Origin: Anaerococcus porci | GTDB taxonomy: Bacteria > Bacillota > Clostridia > Tissierellales > Peptoniphilaceae | NCBI RefSeq assembly: GCF_009696575.1 | Contig: NZ_VULQ01000005.1 | Coordinates: 101,715-165,714, forward strand | Length of the DNA: 64,000 nt | Reading direction: 5' to 3' | Part shown: positions 34,862 through 43,065 of the stretch, one piece after another | How positions within the stretch are numbered: position 1 is the first letter of the stretch | Layout of the letters: every line of letters begins with the position of its first letter | Program-made: the position numbers and the translations under genes | Notes under the pieces: generated by a model | Seen by the model: the letters and a program-made list of their open reading frames with translations, nothing else | The model's database searches: none | What the model was told of the DNA's origin: nothing

Positions 34862-35377
34862 TCAATAAATTTCATTATAAGCGTAGTCCAATAGGATGTT
34901 GTCTATTGTTTCTACTTCTAAGTACTTTATATTAACAATTTCCATTTCAAAATCGTCAAAATATTTGCCATTATTTATATCTATAGCCCTTATGTAGACT
35001 TTTTCATTATTAATTTTTTCTACATAGCCCTTTATTATATTGTAATAAAGAAGGTCTTCCCCTAGGCTTACAATTTTATTGTTATCTTTTGCATAGCTGA
35101 GAATATCAAGAAAAGATAGGTCATTTTTAAAGACTTCACTATCAGATTTTCCAATGTTTATAGATTTCCAATAGGAATTGTAGATTTTAAGCTTATTTAA
35201 AAATTCTGATGTTTCCTTTTGCTCTATTAAGCTTTTGTCTACTAGTAAATAGCCATCATACCTACCTTGGTCATCTAAATTGTTTATAAGAATATTTTTG
35301 TTATCTTCAAATATCTTGTATCCAAAACTTATTGAATTATTGTTTTTATCATAAATTTCTATTAACTTATCTTCCAT
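34862..35377 (-). CDS. hypothetical protein, 171 residues
   Basis: I do not recognise a family. The protein is acidic and Asn/Asp/Ile-rich, with no signal peptide or membrane segment. It shows beta-strand-like repeats around IEIYDKNNNSISFGYKIF, LVSLGEDLLYYNIIKGY and the C-terminal VNIKYLEVETIDNI, a pattern seen in small barrel domains. It starts after GGAGTTA, has normal codon use for this window and sits directly upstream of the MATE gene, so it is a real gene. A role linked to the exporter is only suggested by position. Confidence 0.65.
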   Translation of the reverse strand: MEDKLIEIYDKNNNSISFGYKIFEDNKNILINNLDDQGRYDGYLLVDKSLIEQKETSEFLNKLKIYNSYWKSINIGKSDSEVFKNDLSFLDILSYAKDNNKIVSLGEDLLYYNIIKGYVEKINNEKVYIRAIDINNGKYFDDFEMEIVNIKYLEVETIDNILLDYAYNEIY

Positions 35378-35413
35378 AATTAACTCCTTTTATCTACTAT
35401 ACCTAAATTTATG

Positions 35414-35440
35414 TAAAGAAAAAGCGGGAATTCCCGCTTC
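35414..35440 (-). terminator. terminator of the amino-acid ABC transporter operon
   Basis: AAGCGGGAA/TTCCCGCTT (35422-35439) is a perfect palindrome with a T run on the minus strand, just past the ATPase stop. Confidence 0.85.
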
Positions 35441-35442
35441 TG

Positions 35443-36177
35443 TTATCCTCTGTATCTTTTAAGAAAATCTTTTGTTCTTTGATTTTTTGGATTTGTGAAA
35501 ATTTCTTCGGGTGTACCATCTTCAAGGATTATTCCTTCATTCATGAAAAGTACTCTTGTTGAAACTTCTCTTGCAAAATCCATCTCGTGAGTTACTACAA
35601 TCATTGTCATACCTTCTTCTGCAAGCTTTGTCATAACTCTTAGAACTTCTCCAACCATTTCAGGATCTAAAGCACTTGTTGGTTCATCAAACAATAATAC
35701 CTCAGGATCCATACAAAGTGCTCTTGCTATGGCAACTCTTTGCTTTTGACCACCTGATATTTGTGATGGTTTAGCATTAATATATTGAGCCATTTCTACT
35801 AGCTCTAGGTATTTACGAGCCTTAGCTTCAGCATCAGATTTTGAAGTCTTTAGGACTTTCTCTTGACTTAAAGTACAATTTTCCAAAACCGTCTTATTTT
35901 CAAAAAGGTTAAAGTTTTGAAATACCATTCCAACTTTTGTCCTATAAGCTCTTAGGTCAAAGTGCTTTTCAAGTATATTTTCATTTTTGTAGAGAATTTT
36001 TCCACTTGTAGGTTCTTCTAGTAGGTTTAAGCACCTTAGAAGAGTAGACTTACCAGATCCTGATGAACCTATTATAGTTACTACCTCACCTTTAGAAACT
36101 TCCATATTTATATCTTTTAAAACTAGGTTTTCACCAAATTTTTTCTCTAGATTTTCTACCTTAATTATTGTTTCCAT
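35443..36177 (-). CDS. polar amino-acid ABC transporter ATP-binding protein (GlnQ-like)
   Basis: This 244-residue ATPase has Walker [10 protein letters not shown] (37-45), Q-loop VFQNFNLF, signature [14 protein letters not shown], Walker [14 protein letters not shown] and switch His in VTHEMDFA. The strong match to GlnQ/HisP-type subunits places it in the polar amino-acid uptake family. It overlaps the upstream binding-protein/permease gene by 17 nt. The T-box leader upstream controls both genes. Confidence 0.94.
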   Translation of the reverse strand: METIIKVENLEKKFGENLVLKDINMEVSKGEVVTIIGSSGSGKSTLLRCLNLLEEPTSGKILYKNENILEKHFDLRAYRTKVGMVFQNFNLFENKTVLENCTLSQEKVLKTSKSDAEAKARKYLELVEMAQYINAKPSQISGGQKQRVAIARALCMDPEVLLFDEPTSALDPEMVGEVLRVMTKLAEEGMTMIVVTHEMDFAREVSTRVLFMNEGIILEDGTPEEIFTNPKNQRTKDFLKRYRG

Positions 36178-37732
36178 GTATTCCTCCTGTTGAAGATTCT
36201 AAGGTAAATTCCTTATTTATATATCTTTTTTCTAATTGCATTATAATCCTTGTTACTACGAAAGTTAGTATAAAGTAGATTATTGCTGTTATTAAATATG
36301 TTTGGAATATTTGATAGGTTGAACCTGCTATTGATTTTGATACGAAGAATAATTCTGTGACTGAAATTACATTAAGTACAGAAGTATCTTTTATATTTAT
36401 TACAAACTCATTACCAATTGATGGAAGGATTGACTTTATGGCTTGTGGTATTACCACATTAAACATTGTTTGAGAATGAGTCATACCAAGAGCTTTACAA
36501 GCTTCAAATTGTCCCTTATCAACTGCATTGATACCACCTCTTACAACTTCAGAAAGATAAGCACCAGTATTTATGGACACTATCATTAAAGCTGCAAACA
36601 TTGTTGACATATCTATATTTAGAAATTGCTTTGCTCCATAAAATATAAGCATGGCTTGTACCATCATAGGAGTTGATCTGAATACTTCTACATAAACTGA
36701 TAGTAAGAAATTTACTATTTTATGAATTATGTAGCCTACTTTGTTCTTATTTTTATCTACATCAATTTTTCTTATAACTGTAACTAAAAGTCCTATTATA
36801 AAACCTATGGATGTTGCAATTATAGATATTAGAAGAGTGTTTACAATACCTTTTATAAATATGGAAGAATACTCATCCCAAATATTTTTCATTTGCCCAA
36901 AAAATGATACTTCTTTCTCATCTGCAGCGGTTATTGCCACCATCTTCTCCATCATCTTATCAAAGTCATCCCTATTAAAGCCTTCGACAATTTTTGATAT
37001 TTCAGCATTCATAGGGGAATTTTTAACAAGTCCTACTGCACAAGTTGTATCCTCATCATTTGTTTTAAATCCTTTACCTTCAGGAAATTCTACATAGTTT
37101 AGGTCAGGATTTGCAGCAACTGCTGATAAAGCTCCTACCTTTTCTGAAACATATCCATCAATAGAACCTGCCTTTGTTGCAGAAATCATTGTAGGAAAAG
37201 AATCCATAGCAGTTTGTTTATCAATTCCTTGCATCTGATCTAATAAATCATAGTGGAAAGTATTGAGCTGACCTGTCAGTTTTGCTCCCTTAAAGTCATT
37301 TATAGATTTTGCATTCATATATTTAGAATTCTTTTTAACTACTACAGTAAGATCTGCAAAATAGTAAGGAGATGTAAAATCAATTTCCTTTTTTCTTTCT
37401 GCTGTTGGACTCATACCAGCAATTATGGCGTCAATCTTTCCACTTGTAAGAGCTGGTGGAAGTCCGTCCCAGTCAATCTTATAAATCTCTAGTTTTTTAC
37501 CTAACTTATCTGCAATCATCTTTGCGGTTTGTACATCTATACCATTAGCATACTCACCCTTTGAATTTGCAACCTCTACAGCTCCATTTGAATCATCAAC
37601 TTGAGAGAAGTTAAATGGAGCATAGTTTACTTCCATTCCAACCTTAAACGTATCTTCACTAGCATAAGAACTTGTAATATTAAGTACAAAAATAAAAATA
37701 AATGCTAGAAAAAATCTCCTGAATTTTTTCAT
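36161..37732 (-). CDS. amino-acid ABC transporter, fused substrate-binding protein and permease
   Basis: This 523-residue fusion opens with a signal peptide (about 1-25, KKFRRFF then hydrophobic core, cut near SYASED). An SBP_bac_3 periplasmic-type binding domain (about 28-270) follows, with [20 protein letters not shown] holding the Arg that grips the substrate carboxylate. The permease has about 5 segments (290-505) with the EAA loop [19 protein letters not shown]. Such fusions tether the binding domain outside the membrane in Firmicutes. It pairs with the ATPase downstream. The substrate is a polar amino acid; the T-box suggests lysine, tentatively. Confidence 0.93.
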   Translation of the reverse strand: MKKFRRFFLAFIFIFVLNITSSYASEDTFKVGMEVNYAPFNFSQVDDSNGAVEVANSKGEYANGIDVQTAKMIADKLGKKLEIYKIDWDGLPPALTSGKIDAIIAGMSPTAERKKEIDFTSPYYFADLTVVVKKNSKYMNAKSINDFKGAKLTGQLNTFHYDLLDQMQGIDKQTAMDSFPTMISATKAGSIDGYVSEKVGALSAVAANPDLNYVEFPEGKGFKTNDEDTTCAVGLVKNSPMNAEISKIVEGFNRDDFDKMMEKMVAITAADEKEVSFFGQMKNIWDEYSSIFIKGIVNTLLISIIATSIGFIIGLLVTVIRKIDVDKNKNKVGYIIHKIVNFLLSVYVEVFRSTPMMVQAMLIFYGAKQFLNIDMSTMFAALMIVSINTGAYLSEVVRGGINAVDKGQFEACKALGMTHSQTMFNVVIPQAIKSILPSIGNEFVINIKDTSVLNVISVTELFFVSKSIAGSTYQIFQTYLITAIIYFILTFVVTRIIMQLEKRYINKEFTLESSTGGIHGNNN

Positions 37733-37763
37733 TATTATCCTCCTAAAATATAATTAAGACATT

Positions 37764-38050
37764 AAAAAAGGCCTCATCCCTAAGGGACGAAGACCGTGTT
37801 ACCACCCAAATTCAATATTTTCTCACAAAAATATCCTTATAAAGTACCATATATACTTTCAAAGGATTTTAAAATAAGAAAGTACATACATACCCCTTTG
37901 CTATAACGTGCAAATTACGGTGCCAAATCAATTAATCCTCGACACGACTCCAAGGCTTTTTTCTCTAATCCTATACTATCTTGTTACACCTTGCCAAGAC
38001 TCTCTTTAAATATAGCCTATTAGTTACTCTTCTTATCAAAGTCTTTAATA
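37764..38050 (-). promoter_or_regulatory. T-box riboswitch on the minus strand, possible Lys specifier
   Basis: On the minus strand GGGTGGTAACACGGTC (37807-37792) is the T-box core. The terminator GGTCTTCGTCCC/GGGATGAGGCC ends with T6 (37797-37765). Stem I shows GAAGAGTAAC, AGAGAGTCTTGG and GGTG. On its 3' side AAA (37959-37957) precedes GCCTTGGAG, aligned with the ATG-GCCTCCGA arrangement of the Met T-box at 18958. AAA would mean lysine. The specifier call is tentative because it lies in a run of A. Confidence 0.9.
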
Positions 38051-38060
38051 TCTTAAGCTA

Positions 38061-38089
38061 ATAATACATTGAAAAAATCCATTTGTCAA
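38061..38089 (-). promoter_or_regulatory. promoter of the T-box/ABC transporter transcript
   Basis: Minus-strand TTGACA (38089-38084), exactly 17 nt, then TATTAT (38066-38061). It lies just upstream of the T-box stem I. Confidence 0.8.
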
Positions 38090-38205
38090 GATATTTTTTT
38101 GCTTTAATGTTTAGAAATGAAATTTATAAATTTTCCATAATAAAACTTTATTAAAACATAATTTTGTAATATCATATATATAAATAAAAGATAAGGAAGT
38201 AAGTA

Positions 38206-38856
38206 ATGAGAATAATACAATACAAAAAAAGTGAGGAAATTACAAATATATTAAGTCATGCTATAGGTTTTATCCTAACATTAATATGCTTTTTGCCTAT
38301 TATAATTCCAGCTTTTAAAGAAGGAGACTATCTTAAGGCTGTAGCATTTTTAATCTATATGATTTCTATCGGTCTTATGTTTTTGTCATCAACTCTATAT
38401 CATTCAATGACAAATCCAAAGCTTAGGACAGTCTTTAGGGCTATAGACCATGGAGTAATATACCTAACCATAGCAGGCTCTTATACTCCTATTATACTTA
38501 TAGGTCTTAGGTCAGTGCTTTCACTAGTAATATTTGTTGCTGTTTGGATTCTTGCTATAGCAGGAATACTTATGAATATTATTGCCTTTTCAAAGGCTAT
38601 GGAAGAAAAAATTTCAAAGATATCAATGATTATTTACATAATAATGGGATGGCTTTCTCTAATCCTATTTTATCAAATAATTAAACATATAGGAATAGGA
38701 TATCTTTTATATATGATATTAGGTGGAATATTTTATACAGTTGGTGCCTACTTTTATTCTAATAAGAAAATCAAATATAATCATGCTATCTGGCATATAT
38801 TTATACTTATAGCTACCTTTACCATGTTTTATGGAAACTATGTATATCTTGCTTGA
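38206..38856 (+). CDS. hemolysin III family membrane protein (PAQR-like)
   Basis: This 216-residue protein has seven hydrophobic segments and belongs to the hemolysin III/YqfA/adiponectin-receptor superfamily. The predicted metal site is intact: Ser and His in SSTLYHS, Asp-His in AIDHGVIYL and His-x3-His in HAIWHIF near the end. Bacterial members affect membrane homeostasis. The name hemolysin comes from one early report, and no toxin activity should be assumed. It is followed after 65 nt by the mrp gene. Confidence 0.88.
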   Translation: MRIIQYKKSEEITNILSHAIGFILTLICFLPIIIPAFKEGDYLKAVAFLIYMISIGLMFLSSTLYHSMTNPKLRTVFRAIDHGVIYLTIAGSYTPIILIGLRSVLSLVIFVAVWILAIAGILMNIIAFSKAMEEKISKISMIIYIIMGWLSLILFYQIIKHIGIGYLLYMILGGIFYTVGAYFYSNKKIKYNHAIWHIFILIATFTMFYGNYVYLA

Positions 38857-38921
38857 TAGAAAAATAAGATAAAGAGCATATAATATAGGTGTTAAGATTA
38901 AAATTAGCTAAAGGAGATTTT

Positions 38922-39710
38922 ATGGAAAACAAAAAATTAAACTTTGATAAATTTAAGGTAAGTCCTAGAAAAGGCTCAAATATAAAAAAGACAATAGCAG
39001 TGATGTCTGGTAAAGGTGGAGTAGGTAAGTCATCAGTGACAAGCCTTATTGCATCAAAGCTTAGAAAAGATGGAAAAAAGATAGCAATCCTTGATGCAGA
39101 TATTACAGGACCATCAATTCCTCAAGCCTTTGGCATAGAAGATAGGATAAGGGCTCTTGAAGATGGAGCAATGATACCAGCTAAATCAAAAAGTGGAATT
39201 GAGATTATGTCAATAAACTTAGTCCTTGATTCAAAAACATCTCCAGTTGTTTGGAGATCATCAATAGTTACCAATGTTTTAAAACAATTTTACTCAGAGG
39301 CAGACTGGGGAGATTTAGATTATCTTTTAATAGATATGCCACCAGGAACAAGTGACATTCCTCTAACAGTATTTCAATCTTTAAATATAGATGGGGTAAT
39401 TGCTGTAACTACACCTCAAGATTTGGTTGGAATGGTTGTAGAAAAGTCATTGAACATGGCGAAAATGATGGGCAAGCCTATCCTTGGAATAGTAGAAAAT
39501 ATGTCATATTTTAAAGCTCCAGATACTGGAAAAGTATATAAAATATTTGGTGAGGGTGCAACAGATGATATTGCTAATAAATTTGCTATAGATACTGTAT
39601 CAAAACTTGCCATAAATCCTAAAATAACAAAAATGATAGATGAAGGAAGGATAGAAGACGTAGAAGAAAAAGACCTTGATAATATAATCAAAAAAATAAA
39701 AAATCTTTAG
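38922..39710 (+). CDS. Mrp/NBP35 family iron-sulfur carrier ATPase
   Basis: This 262-residue P-loop ATPase has the deviant Walker A GKGGVGKS (about 31-38), a Walker B-like LIDMPPGTSD and PSIPQAFG. It belongs to the Mrp/ApbC family, which binds and delivers 4Fe-4S clusters to apoproteins. ATG 38922 with AAGGAG at 38911 is preferred over the open frame to 38889. The C-terminal CxxC of many Mrp proteins is not seen in the visible C-terminus (ENMSYFKAPD replaces ENMS-x-CPxC). The cluster ligands may therefore be missing or placed elsewhere. The next gene follows after 8 nt. Confidence 0.88.
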   Translation: MENKKLNFDKFKVSPRKGSNIKKTIAVMSGKGGVGKSSVTSLIASKLRKDGKKIAILDADITGPSIPQAFGIEDRIRALEDGAMIPAKSKSGIEIMSINLVLDSKTSPVVWRSSIVTNVLKQFYSEADWGDLDYLLIDMPPGTSDIPLTVFQSLNIDGVIAVTTPQDLVGMVVEKSLNMAKMMGKPILGIVENMSYFKAPDTGKVYKIFGEGATDDIANKFAIDTVSKLAINPKITKMIDEGRIEDVEEKDLDNIIKKIKNL

Positions 39711-39718
39711 GTGAGAAT

Positions 39719-40687
39719 ATGAAAAAAACATTAGAAAATAAGATATTGGCTTTGATTTTAATATTTACTATTTTTGTTCCAAGCCTTGTAAAAGCCGAAC
39801 AATTTGATTCAAATAAGCAATCCTACATTTATGGAGCTGGCTTAAATGAAAGTCAAATCCAAGAGGTTAGGAAAAAACTTGATCTTTCAGATGATATTAA
39901 TATAGCAAGCGTAAATGCAAATGACCTTCAAAGATACCTTGGTTATAGTACATCAGATTATGACATGATTTCTTCAGTTGCTGTAAAAAAACTTCCAAAA
40001 GGATCAGGAATAAAGGTTGATATAAAAACACCTGACTATATAAACTCAATAACTGAAGGTCAATATACTAACGCAGCTATAACTGCAGGAATTACAGATG
40101 CAGAAATAAAAGTAGCAAGTCCAAAACCTGTTACTGGAGAATCTGCCCTTGTTGGGGTATATAAGGCAGTTGAGTTAAGTGGAGATAATATAGATACAGA
40201 AAGAACCAAAACAGCACAAGAAGAGCTTGGGACACTTAAGAAAATAAGTGAAGAAAATTCTGATAATTCCTCATTTGATAAGGGAAAACTTGACCAAGTA
40301 GTAGCAGAAGTAAAACAAGATCTTCAACAATACAAAGAAAAAAATGGACAAATAGCTGATTCTAATCAAATAAAAATGTATATAGAAGATGCTCTTAAAA
40401 ATGTAAATATGGGAGATATTCTATCAAATAACAATATACAAATTCTTATAAATTACTTTGAACAATACCAAGAAACATCAGCTATAGACAGCCAAGATGT
40501 AAAAGAAAATTTAAAAAAATTTGCAGGAGACGTAACAGAAAAAGGAAAGAAATTCTACGAAGATAATAAAGACGAAATTGATAAGGTAGGAAATAATATA
40601 AAAGAATCAGGACTTTTAGATAAGATAATAAACTTTATAAAAGATATATTTAATTCATTGTTTGGATCAAACAAATCAACAGAATAG
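39719..40687 (+). CDS. exported DUF1002 family protein (YpuA-like)
   Basis: This 322-residue protein has a signal peptide (about 1-26, ending VKAEQ). The DUF1002 body includes IYGAGLNESQIQEVRKKLDL, an LQRYLG segment and VKVASPKPVTGESALVGVYKA. The C-terminal third is acidic and helical and ends in a hydrophobic IINFIKDIFNSLFG. Members are widespread secreted proteins of Firmicutes without established function. It lies 8 nt after mrp, and the threonine synthase start follows 7 nt after its stop, so the three are probably one transcript. Confidence 0.82.
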   Translation: MKKTLENKILALILIFTIFVPSLVKAEQFDSNKQSYIYGAGLNESQIQEVRKKLDLSDDINIASVNANDLQRYLGYSTSDYDMISSVAVKKLPKGSGIKVDIKTPDYINSITEGQYTNAAITAGITDAEIKVASPKPVTGESALVGVYKAVELSGDNIDTERTKTAQEELGTLKKISEENSDNSSFDKGKLDQVVAEVKQDLQQYKEKNGQIADSNQIKMYIEDALKNVNMGDILSNNNIQILINYFEQYQETSAIDSQDVKENLKKFAGDVTEKGKKFYEDNKDEIDKVGNNIKESGLLDKIINFIKDIFNSLFGSNKSTE

Positions 40688-40694
40688 GGGAGAA

Positions 40695-41792
40695 ATGGTA
40701 GAATTTGAATGTACATGGTGTGGGAAGAAATATCCTACTGATACTTTAGAATATAAGTGTGATTGTGGTGGGCTTTTTAGGCTCAATTATGATATTCCAG
40801 ATTTTTCTAAAAATCTTATCGACACAAATGAGTGGAATATATTTAGGTATAGGGCCTTTATGCCTTTTGAAGGTTCATCTTATAAGTCTGTGACTTTGGG
40901 AGAGGGACTTTCACCTATTATAGCTTATGATGAAAATCTTTTAATGAAAATGGATTACATGATGCCTACCCTATCTTTTAAGGATAGGGGAGCTGCAGCT
41001 CTTTTGACTCACTGCATAGATATAGGTGTTAAGTCTATTGTTCAAGATTCATCAGGTAATGCTGGAAATTCAGTTGCGGCTTATGCTGCAAAACTTGGCA
41101 TAGAATGTGAGATATTTGTTCCGGAAAATACATCACCTAAAAAGATAAGTATGATTGAAGCTCATGGTGCAAAATGTCATGTAATAAATGGAAATAGGGA
41201 TTATTGTGCTGATGAGTGTCGAAAATATGTTAGGGAAAGTGGAAAATATTATGCAAACCATGTATACAATCCTTACTTTTATGAAGGTACAAAAACATAT
41301 ATTTACGAAATATATGAAGAATTAGCTTATATTCCAGAAAATATTTTTCTACCTTTGGGAAATGGGACTTTGTTTATAGGTTCAATCCTTGCCTTAGAAC
41401 ATCTTTTATCATCAAATCTAATAGATAAAATGCCGAATATAATTGCTATACAAAGTGAAAAATGTGCACCTTTTGCTAAGGCTAAGAGTAAGAATTTAAA
41501 AAGAATTCCTGAAATCTCTCCTGAAAGTACTTTGGCTGAAGGAATTGCTATAGGTAAGCCTATGAGGGATAAGGAGATTTTAGAATATATCTATAAATAT
41601 GACATAGATATAGTAGAAATTCCAGAAGAAGAAATTCTTCCAGCAAGAAAAAAGTTAGCTTTAAAGGGAGCTTATGTGGAGTATACTACAGCAGGAAATC
41701 TTGCAGCCTATGAAAAATATAAAAAAGAAAATGATATAAGGGGAAAGTCTATAATTACCCTATGTGGGGCAGGCCTTAAGTCCGACCACTAG
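40695..41792 (+). CDS. thrC: threonine synthase
   Basis: This 365-residue PLP enzyme turns O-phosphohomoserine into threonine. An N-terminal zinc-ribbon (Cys6, Cys9, Cys22, Cys24) is followed by the PLP-Lys motif PTLSFKDRGAA and the phosphate loop SSGNAGNS. The C-terminal TAGNLAAYEKY also fits. The frame is open from 40662, but ATG 40695 with GGGGAG just before it gives a typical N-terminus. No homoserine genes are adjacent. The shorter group with an N-terminal zinc ribbon is widespread in bacteria and archaea. Confidence 0.92.
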   Translation: MVEFECTWCGKKYPTDTLEYKCDCGGLFRLNYDIPDFSKNLIDTNEWNIFRYRAFMPFEGSSYKSVTLGEGLSPIIAYDENLLMKMDYMMPTLSFKDRGAAALLTHCIDIGVKSIVQDSSGNAGNSVAAYAAKLGIECEIFVPENTSPKKISMIEAHGAKCHVINGNRDYCADECRKYVRESGKYYANHVYNPYFYEGTKTYIYEIYEELAYIPENIFLPLGNGTLFIGSILALEHLLSSNLIDKMPNIIAIQSEKCAPFAKAKSKNLKRIPEISPESTLAEGIAIGKPMRDKEILEYIYKYDIDIVEIPEEEILPARKKLALKGAYVEYTTAGNLAAYEKYKKENDIRGKSIITLCGAGLKSDH

Positions 41793-41830
41793 ATTAAAAT
41801 TTAAAATATTTAATTTATAATAGTATTATT

Positions 41831-41985
41831 AAGGGGCTGTTGCAAAATTATGAATTCTATCGTTGCATCATTTCAAGTTACTCCTAGACAATTTGAGAAT
41901 AGCCTGCCGGCTCATGGAGGCCAAATTGTCGTAGAGGGACTTGAAATGATATTGCAACGATTAATTCATTTTGCAACAGCCCCTT
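41831..41985 (+). repeat. dispersed hairpin element, copy 3 (best preserved)
   Basis: The outer ends AAGGGGCTGTTGCAAAA and TTTTGCAACAGCCCCTT are perfectly complementary, and TGAATT/AATTCA extends the stem. The middle stem ATCGTTGCATCATTTCAAG (41859-41877) pairs with 41940-41961 with a small bulge. The inner stem GACAATTTG pairs with CAAATTGTC (41887-41895, 41922-41930). The loop contains a short AGCC/GGCT stem. T5 follows. It is located just after thrC. Confidence 0.9.
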
Positions 41986-42014
41986 TTTAAAGTATAGTAA
42001 ATTTTTAAGTTTGT

Positions 42015-42066
42015 TTGACAGGTTTACTTGTCGACGATGCAATAATAATATTGCAAAGTTTACTTG
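42015..42066 (+). promoter_or_regulatory. promoter/operator region of the membrane-protein/XRE pair
   Basis: TTGACA (42015-42020) could be a -35. GTTTACTTG occurs twice (42022-42030 and 42058-42066), each inside a short imperfect palindrome (GACAGGTTTACTTGTC and TTGCAAAGTTTACTTGGCAA), as expected for an XRE repressor controlling its own operon. Confidence 0.5.
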
Positions 42067-42092
42067 GCAATAAATTGATAGAAGTAAGAAAA

Positions 42093-42413
42093 ATGAATAG
42101 AGATGAAATTTTGTCAAAAAGTAGAGAAGAAAACAAGTATTTTGATGAAATGATGATTGATACTATTATAAAGTCTGGTAAAGCCTCAAGCTAAATAGGT
42201 TTAATAATTACTGCATTAATATTTGCAATTGAAGCTTTTTTCTTTAATAGCTTTAATTATGCTATAATTGGGGTTTACTTGGCTATGGAAGCTACAAGAT
42301 ACTTATTCAAGTATTCAAAAATGAAAGAAAGAAAAGAATTATTCTTTGGCATTATTAGTGGCATAGTTGGTTTTCTTGTTATTGTAGGGTACTTTTTTGT
42401 ATCATTTAAATAG
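42093..42413 (+). pseudogene. small membrane protein gene (DUF6442-like) with in-frame stop
   Basis: ATG 42093 opens MNRDEILSKSREENKYFDEM and runs 33 codons to TAA at 42192-42194. The same frame then continues without any shift to TAG 42411-42413, with two hydrophobic segments (IGLIITALIFAIEAFFF and a late IISGIVGFLVIVGYFFV). The whole would be a 106-residue membrane protein of the type found beside small XRE regulators. The stop is a single nonsense codon, so inactivation is recent, or the product may be split. The XRE gene starts 7 nt after the end. Confidence 0.7.
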
Positions 42414-42420
42414 GACTATT

Positions 42421-42627
42421 ATGAAAGAAGAATTGATTCTTAAAAATAGACTAAAAGAAGTAAGAAAAGAACAAGGATTTTCACAACAAAAATTGGCTGA
42501 TGAGATAGGTGTTTCTAGAAATACTATTAGTTCAATTGAGACAGGTCAGTTTAATCCCACTGCAAAACTAGCATTAATATTATGCATAGCTTTAAATAAA
42601 AAATTTGAAGAATTATTTTATTTTTAG
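42421..42627 (+). CDS. small XRE-family transcriptional regulator
   Basis: This 68-residue protein is a single helix-turn-helix domain: NRLKEVRKEQGFSQQKLADE, then VSRNTISSIETGQFNPTAKLAL, ending EELFYF. These compact Cro/cI-like repressors usually sit with a small membrane protein, here the broken gene just upstream, and bind their own promoter. ATG 42421 has AGGA at 42412. In-frame codons up to 42397 overlap the membrane gene and are less likely starts. A strong terminator follows. Confidence 0.9.
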   Translation: MKEELILKNRLKEVRKEQGFSQQKLADEIGVSRNTISSIETGQFNPTAKLALILCIALNKKFEELFYF

Positions 42628-42783
42628 CAATTAAGTTATATTTGAAATTTGTTTATATATTAAAATTATAGGCTGATTTTAAATTATATAAGCATGATTT
42701 CACCTATACCATAATAATAAGTTAGGTTTTTGTGTAAAATTTATATAACTTTTTGGAAAATTTGTTATTAGATTAACCACATT

Positions 42784-42830
42784 ATCAATCTGTAGGCTAG
42801 AAAGCCTATAGGTTGATATTTTTTATATCA
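42784..42830 (+). terminator. terminator after the XRE gene
   Basis: TATCAATCTGTAGGCT pairs with AGCCTATAGGTTGATA around AGAA, followed by TTTTTTA. Confidence 0.85.
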
Positions 42831-42885
42831 TTAATCACCATAAGAATAGATTTTATTGATTTTCTAGATTTATGTTATTTAAGTA

Positions 42886-42926
42886 AAAATCTCCTGAAAG
42901 GGGAAATCACCCTATTCAGAAGATTT
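42886..42926. repeat. inverted repeat in the XRE-gdh intergenic region
   Basis: AAATCTCCTGAAAGGGG pairs with CCCTATTCAGAAGATTT (a few mismatches). The surrounding 42831-43065 holds no gene I believe in. A 69-residue hydrophobic frame there has no ribosome site. Confidence 0.5.
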
Positions 42927-43065
42927 ATAGTAGAAATATATCTGTTTTTAATTAGCTATTTTGAAATTCTTGTAAGTTTTTTATATTGGTATTTTATTTT
43001 GGGATACATACTACTCGGCTAACTCATTGAGCCAGACGTGCTAGTCCTCTATGGGTCGGACAGAC

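Noticed and set aside
38206..38856. Hemolysin III as a virulence toxin
   Set aside because: The protein is a PAQR-family membrane enzyme-like protein. The toxin label is historical and nothing in the sequence supports secretion or lysis.
42813..43022. 69-residue hydrophobic plus-strand frame
   Set aside because: No ribosome site. It overlaps a terminator tail and an inverted repeat, and its composition is what AT-rich DNA gives by chance.
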